DNA of 11,357 bases from an uncultured Bacteroidales bacterium. GTDB taxonomy: Bacteria; Bacteroidota; Bacteroidia; Bacteroidales; P3. The first letter of the stretch is position 1; each line of letters starts with the position of its first letter. The notes below the pieces were generated by a model that worked only from the letters and a program-made list of their open reading frames with translations, was not told where the DNA came from and did not search any database. Location of the stretch: NCBI GenBank assembly GCA_947097635.1, contig CAMURW010000023.1, positions 1 through 11,357 of the forward strand. The letters run 5' to 3'. Below, in pieces: positions 6,773-11,357 of the stretch. Made by a program: the position numbers and the translations under genes.

Positions 6773-6799
6773 ATTACGCACGTTCAATTCTTGCGTAAT
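6773..6799. repeat. 8-bp inverted repeat
   Basis: ATTACGCA (6773-6780) and TGCGTAAT (6792-6799) are perfect reverse complements separated by 11 nt. The core GCGTAAT occurs again at 6670-6676. It could be an operator or a small RNA hairpin; no T tract follows, so it is not a terminator. Confidence 0.45.
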
Positions 6800-6846
6800 G
6801 TTGTATACCTCACGGCGTATCCGCGCCTCGCTTGCATCGGAACTCC

Positions 6847-6901
6847 CCGACCCATCCCCGACCCATTCTCGACCCATCCTCGACCCATTCTCGACCCATC
6901 C
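6847..6901. repeat. Tandem array, five copies of an 11-bp unit
   Basis: Five head-to-tail units of consensus yCGACCCATyC. Only the first base and the tenth base vary, both C/T; the tenth alternates C,T,C,T,C, which suggests an underlying 22-bp period. Units start at 6847, 6858, 6869, 6880 and 6891. Because 11 is not a multiple of 3, the array reads as a mixed Thr-His-Arg-Pro-Ile-Asp-Pro peptide in all plus frames, which argues for a DNA-level rather than a protein-level repeat. C runs on this strand make the minus strand rich in G-triplets. Confidence 0.9.
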
Positions 6902-7027
6902 TCCTATGTTCAGGCTTTCTTTGTATTACCTCCTCCCTCCCGTACGCTGCCACAGTATGGCCTCGGTGTCCTTTTCCACACAGCGGTGTTGAATGCGGCT
7001 CTTTTTTCCCCTTTGATTTTGTGAAAT

Positions 7028-7087
7028 TCCAAGGGCGACACGGGTGTCATTGCCCTTGGAGACGCGATGCCGTGTCGTCTTTTTTTC
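7028..7087 (+). terminator. Two alternative hairpins ending in a T tract (attenuator-like)
   Basis: Structure A pairs TCCAAGGGC (7028-7036) with GCCCTTGGA (7052-7060), with GACAC/GTGTC nested inside. Structure B pairs 7031-7043 with 7070-7082 (core CGACACGG/CCGTGTCG, 8 perfect bp, extended by A-T, G-C and G-U pairs) and runs into TTTTTTT (7080-7086), an intrinsic terminator in the plus direction. The two share the left arm, so they exclude each other. It lies upstream of the rpmE2 promoter; which transcript it ends is not clear. Confidence 0.55.
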
Positions 7088-7150
7088 AAAGTTAATCTCT
7101 TTGGAATAAGGTGTTTGAGATGTATCTGTATATGAAAGGAGAAAAAATAT

Positions 7151-7181
7151 TTTGTTGGTTCGAAAAAAATGTGTACTTTTG
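7151..7181 (+). promoter_or_regulatory. Promoter of rpmE2
   Basis: TTTG (7151-7154), exactly 19 nt, TACTTTTG (7174-7181): a perfect match to the Bacteroidota consensus. Transcription is expected near 7188, giving a leader of about 85 nt before the L31 start, in which I recognise no known riboswitch. Confidence 0.75.
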
Positions 7182-7272
7182 CAAATTCAAATTAAATAGA
7201 AATAGTAAATAAATTTTTTTAATATCGTTTAAAGAACCATTGTTCAAAACGGCAAAAAAATTCAATGAGAAG

Positions 7273-7536
7273 ATGAAAAAAGGTATACATCCCGACGACT
7301 ACAGACTCGTGATTTTCAAGGATATGTCCAACGACAACATGATCCTGACCAAGAGTTGTGCAAAAACGAAAGAGACCGCAACTTACACCGACGGTAAAGA
7401 ATACCCCTTGGTGAAGCTTGAAATCTCCAACACCTCGCATCCTTACTTCACTGGCAACCTAAAACTCGTAGACACAGCAGGTCGCGTGGATAAGTTCCAG
7501 AACAAGTACAAACGTTTTGCGAAGAAATCCAACTAA
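7273..7536 (+). CDS. rpmE2: Ribosomal protein bL31, type B
   Basis: 87 residues beginning MKKGIHPDDYRLVIFKDMSN, with the family core EYPLVKLEISNTSHPYFTG and the ending LVDTAGRVDKFQNKYKRF. It is a component of the 50S subunit near the central protuberance. The length and the missing zinc-binding CxxC pair place it in the zinc-free type B group, which I know as common in Bacteroidales. The ATG at 7273 is chosen because the family starts with MKKG/IHP; the frame could extend to a TTG at 7240, but the extra residues (FKTAKKFNEK) are not typical. It is a single-gene transcript: strong promoter upstream, terminator 46 nt after the stop. Confidence 0.95.
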   Translation: MKKGIHPDDYRLVIFKDMSNDNMILTKSCAKTKETATYTDGKEYPLVKLEISNTSHPYFTGNLKLVDTAGRVDKFQNKYKRFAKKSN

Positions 7537-7581
7537 TCCAATTGGTTATAAGAGAGTTCTTATATAATAATTTGTTTTAGT

Positions 7582-7616
7582 AAAAAGGCTCTTGTTGAAA
7601 GACGGGAGCTTTTTTT
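7582..7616 (+). terminator. Intrinsic terminator after rpmE2
   Basis: AAAAAGGCTC (7582-7591) pairs with GAGCTTTTTT (7606-7615) through one G-U pair, followed by a run of seven T. A separate 7-bp hairpin TATAAGA/TCTTATA (7547-7564) precedes it. The A tract on the left arm may make it work in both directions. Confidence 0.8.
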
Positions 7617-7887
7617 GTGCTCTGTTTGGAAGACGAAACGTTGTTATTAATTCATGCGTCAATAAATACGTCAGTGAAATGTAATTAAATAACACGATTG
7701 CAATAAGTGTAAGCCTCCGGAAACGCTTTCTCTCCAAAAACGAAACTTTTTCCGCGTTTTTACGTACATATAGTATGTGCTTTCAGCGTTGCTCCATTCT
7801 GCCCCCCCTGCATCCAACAGGAACGTTGAGAAGGCCAACAGAAAGCCGCAATTACTGCCGTATCAACTACAAAGAAGTACTTTGCCG
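7617..7887 (+). other. lon upstream region
   Basis: About 270 nt between the rpmE2 terminator and the lon start. I find no TAnnTTTG element on the plus strand. It contains an imperfect palindrome centred on ACATA-TAG-TATGT (7766-7778), a possible operator, and a run of seven C (7802-7808). The lon frame stays open back to a GTG at 7777, but that stretch has no Lon likeness. lon is heat-inducible in many bacteria; nothing here proves that. Confidence 0.4.
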
Positions 7888-10335
7888 ATGAAACATCTTA
7901 TAGACGAACTCTTCGAAGACAAGCATCTCAGCGCACTTGCCCAAGATATGAATAATACACTTAAATTTCACATGGAAACCATAACGATGGATCCCGACGA
8001 ATGGAATTCCATCAACGACATACCCGAGGTTATTCCCGTCCTCCCCATCCGCGACGCCGTGCTGTTTCCAGGCATTGCAATGCCTATTGAGGTGACACGC
8101 GACAGCTCTAAGAAGTTGCTGAAAGAGGCACGCCGCAGGCACAGCATCATCGGTGTGACGACGCAGCGCAACAATACAGAAAACCCTTCCCGCGAGGATT
8201 TGTATGATATTGGATGCCTGGCATTGGTTGTCAGCGTGTCCGATCTGGAATCCAGCGGCAACGGCCCCATGATCTGCATTCTCAGCGGCGGCCCCCGTTT
8301 CCGCGTGATGGAGCAGCAGCAGAGCAAACCCTATCTGTGCTGCAAGATGTCGTTTGTAGAACCCGAGGATTCCACCAATTTCAAGGGATACAAGGCTCGC
8401 TCCGTCATCAGCGAGCTGAAACAGAAGTACAACGACCTCTCCAGCAAAAGCGAGATGCATTTCACCATGGGAGGATCGCTGCTGCCGTCGCTGAGAGACT
8501 ATAAGTTGATACTCAACACGATGTCCTCACATGTAGGAATACCTGTGGAGCAGAAGCAGGCACTGCTGGAAATCACGGACCAGATGGAGCGTGCCAACCA
8601 CCTGATGACCTACATCGAAGAGGCAAGGAAAAGCCTGAAGATAGATGCGGAGATGAAGGAAAAGGTGAACCAGCAGATGGATCGCCAACAACGCGAATAT
8701 TACCTTCAGCAGCAGCTACACGCCATTCAGGACGAACTGGGAGGCAACCCCTACGAGAAAGACATCGACGAGATGGAGGCCAAAGCCAAGACCAAGCACT
8801 GGAACAAGGAAGTGGCCGCCTATTTCGAAAAGGAGATGCAACGTCTGCGCCGCATACCCCCCCAGCAGCCCGACTTTTACGTGCAGCAGAACTATCTGGA
8901 GTTCATGCTGGAGTTGCCTTGGAACGAATATACCACCGACAACCTGGATCTTGTCCACGCGCGTAAAGTGCTGGATCGCGACCACTATGGTCTGGAAAAA
9001 ATAAAGGACCGCATCATAGAATACATCGCAGTGATGCAACTGAAGGGCGACCTTAAGTCGCCCATATTGTGTCTCGTAGGCCCTCCAGGCACCGGCAAGA
9101 CCAGTCTGGGCAAGAGCATCGCCGACGCATTGGGGCGCAAATACGTGCGCATGGCCCTGGGCGGCGTGCACGACGAAAGCGAGGTGCGCGGGCATCGCCG
9201 CACATACGTGGGGGCTATGTCGGGCCGCGTAATACAGAGCATACAGCGCGCTGGCAGCAGCAATCCCGTCTTCATCCTCGATGAGATAGACAAGGTGCAG
9301 AGCAACTCTTTCAACGGCGACCCCACTGCCGCTCTGCTGGAAGTGCTGGACCCCGAACAAAACAGTAAATTCCACGACAACTATCTGGACGTGGACTACG
9401 ACCTTTCCAAGTGCCTCTTTATCGCCACAGCCAACACGCTGGGCACCGTGCAGCCCGCCCTTTTGGACCGCATGGAAATCATAGAACTCAGCGGCTACAC
9501 CATGGAAGAGAAGGTAGAGATTGCCGGTCGTCACCTGTTGCCGCGCCAGCTGAAAGAGCATGGATTCAAGACCACGCAGATAAAGCTGCCCAGCGACACA
9601 CTGGAGCATCTTGTGGACGAATACACCCACGAAAGCGGCGTGAGACAAATGGAGAAGGCGATAGCCAAAATCATACGGCGCAGGGCCGTGAAGATGCTCA
9701 GCGGCGTGAAAACTCCCGCCACGGTGAAACCCGCAGAGCTGAAAGATCTGTTGGGGCTGCCCATCCACCACAGCGACCGCATGGAGGGCCACAACCGCGT
9801 AGGTGTGGTGACAGGGCTGGCGTGGACGCAGATGGGCGGCGTGATACTGTTTGTGGAGGCCAGCCTCAGCAAGGGCAAAGGCACGCTGACTATGACCGGC
9901 AACTTGGGCGACGTGATGAAAGAGAGTGCCACGCTGGCATTCGAATACATCAAAGCCAACGCCAAGGAACTGGGCGTGTCGCAGAAACTGATAGACAGCA
10001 GCAACATCCACATACACTGCCCCGAAGGCGCTACCCCCAAGGATGGTCCTAGTGCCGGCATCACGATGTTCACGGCAATGGTGAGTGCCTTCACCGGTCG
10101 CAGGGCGCGACGCGACGTGGCAATGACGGGCGAGATAACGCTACGCGGCAAAGTGACGCCGATAGGCGGAGTAAAGGAGAAGATATTGGCGGCAAAACGC
10201 GCTGGTATAGACAATCTGGTACTCTGTGAGGACAACCGACGCGACGTGGAAGACATCACCCCTGAATACCTTGAAGGCCTGCATTTCCATTACATTGAAG
10301 AGATGAGCGAAGTGCTGCCGCTGGCACTGGAGTGA
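7888..10335 (+). CDS. lon: ATP-dependent protease Lon
   Basis: 815 residues, a usual Lon length. Lon is a cytoplasmic AAA+ serine protease that unfolds and degrades damaged and regulatory proteins. In order: N-terminal LON substrate domain starting near residue 48 (IPVLPIRDAVLFPGIAMPIEV); a helical region with REYYLQQQLHAIQDELG; the AAA+ module with Walker A GPPGTGKT (398-405), Walker B FILDEID (462-468) and the sensor region FIATAN; and the S16 protease domain with PKDGPSAG, catalytic Ser722, and GGVKEK, catalytic Lys765, 43 residues apart as in the E. coli enzyme. Both active sites are intact. The ATG at 7888 (MKHLIDELFEDK) is preferred to the GTG at 7777 because the family's N-terminal extension is short and variable and the extra residues look like leader translation. 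The next gene starts 113 nt downstream without a clear promoter or terminator between, so they may be co-transcribed. Confidence 0.97.
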   Translation: MKHLIDELFEDKHLSALAQDMNNTLKFHMETITMDPDEWNSINDIPEVIPVLPIRDAVLFPGIAMPIEVTRDSSKKLLKEARRRHSIIGVTTQRNNTENPSREDLYDIGCLALVVSVSDLESSGNGPMICILSGGPRFRVMEQQQSKPYLCCKMSFVEPEDSTNFKGYKARSVISELKQKYNDLSSKSEMHFTMGGSLLPSLRDYKLILNTMSSHVGIPVEQKQALLEITDQMERANHLMTYIEEARKSLKIDAEMKEKVNQQMDRQQREYYLQQQLHAIQDELGGNPYEKDIDEMEAKAKTKHWNKEVAAYFEKEMQRLRRIPPQQPDFYVQQNYLEFMLELPWNEYTTDNLDLVHARKVLDRDHYGLEKIKDRIIEYIAVMQLKGDLKSPILCLVGPPGTGKTSLGKSIADALGRKYVRMALGGVHDESEVRGHRRTYVGAMSGRVIQSIQRAGSSNPVFILDEIDKVQSNSFNGDPTAALLEVLDPEQNSKFHDNYLDVDYDLSKCLFIATANTLGTVQPALLDRMEIIELSGYTMEEKVEIAGRHLLPRQLKEHGFKTTQIKLPSDTLEHLVDEYTHESGVRQMEKAIAKIIRRRAVKMLSGVKTPATVKPAELKDLLGLPIHHSDRMEGHNRVGVVTGLAWTQMGGVILFVEASLSKGKGTLTMTGNLGDVMKESATLAFEYIKANAKELGVSQKLIDSSNIHIHCPEGATPKDGPSAGITMFTAMVSAFTGRRARRDVAMTGEITLRGKVTPIGGVKEKILAAKRAGIDNLVLCEDNRRDVEDITPEYLEGLHFHYIEEMSEVLPLALE

Positions 10336-10448
10336 TCGCATTAAGGATTTACCGGACAACAATGCCGTCCCGGCTCAGGATGGAGGCATGAGAGGCATGC
10401 TAGGACAAGGACAAACACCGACCATGCATAAACAAATATCTCGGAAAT

Positions 10449-11357
10449 ATGAATAAAATACTGAACCTGAACAAGACTGTGTATGATTTGTGCCAGGAAT
10501 ATCCCGAAGTGGCACAGATTATGGTAAAAATAGGATTTAAGGACATCACAAAACCGATGGCACTGCAAACTGTGGGAAGGATTATGACCATTCCCGAAGG
10601 TGCCGCTATTAAGGATATCGACCTTCAGATGGTAATAAAGACTTTCGAAGAAGAAGGCTTCACCGTGGTGAGGGGTGACGAGACTGCCGCATCTCAGTCT
10701 TCGGGCATGGGGGATAACGCCAACAAGGCAGAAACGCCAGCCTCTTCCGTAAGCCGCAGTGCACTCCTGAAAAGTTATGTGAAGCGCCTGGCAGATGGCG
10801 AAGACTTGGAATGTGTAAGAAAAGACTTCGTGGCCAATTTCAAGAATGTGGATGCCAAGGAGATAATACAGGCCGAGCAAGAACTGATACGCAGCGGCGT
10901 GCCTGTTGAGAAGGTGCAGAAGATGTGTGATGTGCATAGCGCATTGTTCCACGGCAACACCAACGAGGAAACACTGACGCAACAGGGTGTGGACAGTGCC
11001 ACCGTGGCACTGATGAACGAAACCGGGCATCCGCTGAACATTCTGTATGCCGAGAACACAGCAATCACTGCCTTGCTCGCCCAGGTAGACACATTGCTGG
11101 CCGAAAACGTAAGTCCACGTCTGTGGAGTACGCAGCTCACTCAGCTCACACAACTGACGCATCATTTTGGCAAGAAAGGCGACCTCATTTATCCCTTATT
11201 GCGCAACCGCTATGATGTTGACGCACCTTACAACGTGATGTGGGGAGTGGACGATGAGATACGCGACGAGTTACACGTGCTATGCAAACAACCTGCCGAC
11301 GATGCCGAATGGTGCAAGAGACTGAAAGCAGCAGTGACACGCGAGCAAGAAATGATA
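10449..11357 (+). CDS. DUF1858-DUF438-hemerythrin-like protein, N-terminal part (runs off right edge)
   Basis: 303 codons are visible, with no stop before the edge. Domains: DUF1858 (about 1-65: LNLNKTVYDLCQEYPEVAQIMVKIGF, GRIMTIPEGAAIK), a low-complexity linker (about 75-103), DUF438 (about 105-170: LLKSYVKRLADGE, RKDFVANFKNVDAKEI, EQELIRSGVPVEKVQKMCDVHSALF) and the start of a hemerythrin/HHE-like bundle (GHPLN, His194; Glu202; THHFGKKGDLIYPLL, His238/239; MWGVDDEIRDEL). Family members with this order often end in a PAS domain, which would lie outside the window. They are cytoplasmic and thought to bind iron or sense O2/NO, but the function is not established. Two usual ligand positions look changed: KEN is KGD, and the HDE of MWGxHDE is DDE. 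The ATG at 10449 puts the DUF1858 motif right at the N-terminus, as usual. Confidence 0.85.
   Translation, partial: MNKILNLNKTVYDLCQEYPEVAQIMVKIGFKDITKPMALQTVGRIMTIPEGAAIKDIDLQMVIKTFEEEGFTVVRGDETAASQSSGMGDNANKAETPASSVSRSALLKSYVKRLADGEDLECVRKDFVANFKNVDAKEIIQAEQELIRSGVPVEKVQKMCDVHSALFHGNTNEETLTQQGVDSATVALMNETGHPLNILYAENTAITALLAQVDTLLAENVSPRLWSTQLTQLTQLTHHFGKKGDLIYPLLRNRYDVDAPYNVMWGVDDEIRDELHVLCKQPADDAEWCKRLKAAVTREQEMI

Larger units (their letters stand above)
6641..7150. other. Intergenic region with repeats and hairpins, no credible gene
   Basis: About 500 bp between two outward-facing promoters. Short open frames exist on the plus strand, but their peptides are low-complexity translations of the 11-bp repeat and resemble no protein I know. 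Contents: short scattered repeats (GGTGCCA at 6651 and 6746; GCCCTAA at 6660 with its reverse complement at 6731), an 8-bp inverted repeat at 6773-6799, the tandem array at 6847-6901 and a hairpin/terminator structure at 7028-7087. It may contain an unannotated RNA, but I found no TAnnTTTG promoter for one. Confidence 0.5.

Noticed and set aside
6847..6901. CRISPR array
   Set aside because: The units are 11 bp and directly adjacent, with no spacers and no cas genes.
6747..7095. Short plus-strand frames giving Asp-Pro-Ser-Thr-His-Arg-Pro peptides
   Set aside because: They are translations of the 11-bp DNA repeat in three frames; no start signal, and the rest of each peptide is not protein-like.
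7121..7214. A mini-frame containing a VYFC-type peptide (and a similar one on the minus strand near 6621)
   Set aside because: These peptides come from translating the TAnnTTTG promoter elements themselves.
7546..7737. A 63-codon minus-strand frame with a hydrophobic segment, after rpmE2
   Set aside because: It runs through the rpmE2 terminator, has no promoter that I can see and no family likeness; the hydrophobicity follows from AT-rich sequence.
10350..10378. Hairpin CCGGAC/GTCCCGG after lon as a terminator
   Set aside because: The stem is short with a bulge and no T tract follows, so it does not separate lon from the next gene. Small direct repeats nearby (GAGGCATG twice, GGACAA twice) looked incidental.

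Overview
The window comes from a member of the Bacteroidota, most likely order Bacteroidales and possibly Prevotellaceae. Several things point there: four putative promoters fit the Bacteroidota pattern (TTG or TTTG, about 19-20 nt, then TAnnTTTG) and coding starts lack strong Shine-Dalgarno sites; there is a type B ribosomal protein L31; and there is a fragment of a DUF6266 protein, a family I know mainly from this phylum. Genes look moderately GC-rich and the spacers AT-rich. Genus assignment is inference.

Left part, mostly minus strand: a putative two-gene unit (sugar O-acetyltransferase, then the first 37 residues of a lipoprotein that runs off the left edge) with its own promoter. Next on the plus strand is a truncated DUF6266 gene that runs head-on into the 3' end of radA. 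murF and radA follow each other on the minus strand with a 35-nt gap. Upstream of murF lie a strong intrinsic terminator and the tRNA-Pro(GGG) gene that it ends, with a promoter match for the tRNA.

Centre, minus strand: a three-gene set reading from 6554 down to 4300, with a good promoter match. It encodes a small DRTGG-domain protein, a stand-alone HATPase_c (anti-sigma/serine kinase-like) protein and a ferredoxin/[FeFe]-hydrogenase-like protein. The last keeps all the cubane-ligand cysteines of an H-cluster but has lost three conserved residues around the diiron site. This looks like a redox- or H2-sensing and signalling module rather than a catalytic hydrogenase; no hydABC-type genes are in the window. 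It is the best candidate here for under-described biology.

Spacer 6555-7272: about 700 bp without a credible gene. It holds outward-facing promoters for the DRTGG operon and for rpmE2, a five-copy 11-bp tandem repeat containing a G-quadruplex motif, a small inverted repeat, and a plus-strand hairpin/terminator structure that can fold in two mutually exclusive ways.

Right part, plus strand: rpmE2 (L31 type B) with terminator, lon (complete ATP-dependent protease), then a DUF1858-DUF438-hemerythrin-like protein that continues past the right edge. Most of the window is housekeeping: DNA repair (RadA), peptidoglycan precursor synthesis (MurF), translation (tRNA-Pro, L31) and protein quality control (Lon). 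The two regulatory or sensory loci, the Fe-S/HATPase/DRTGG set and the hemerythrin-like protein, fit an anaerobe monitoring its redox state; any functional link between them is speculative.
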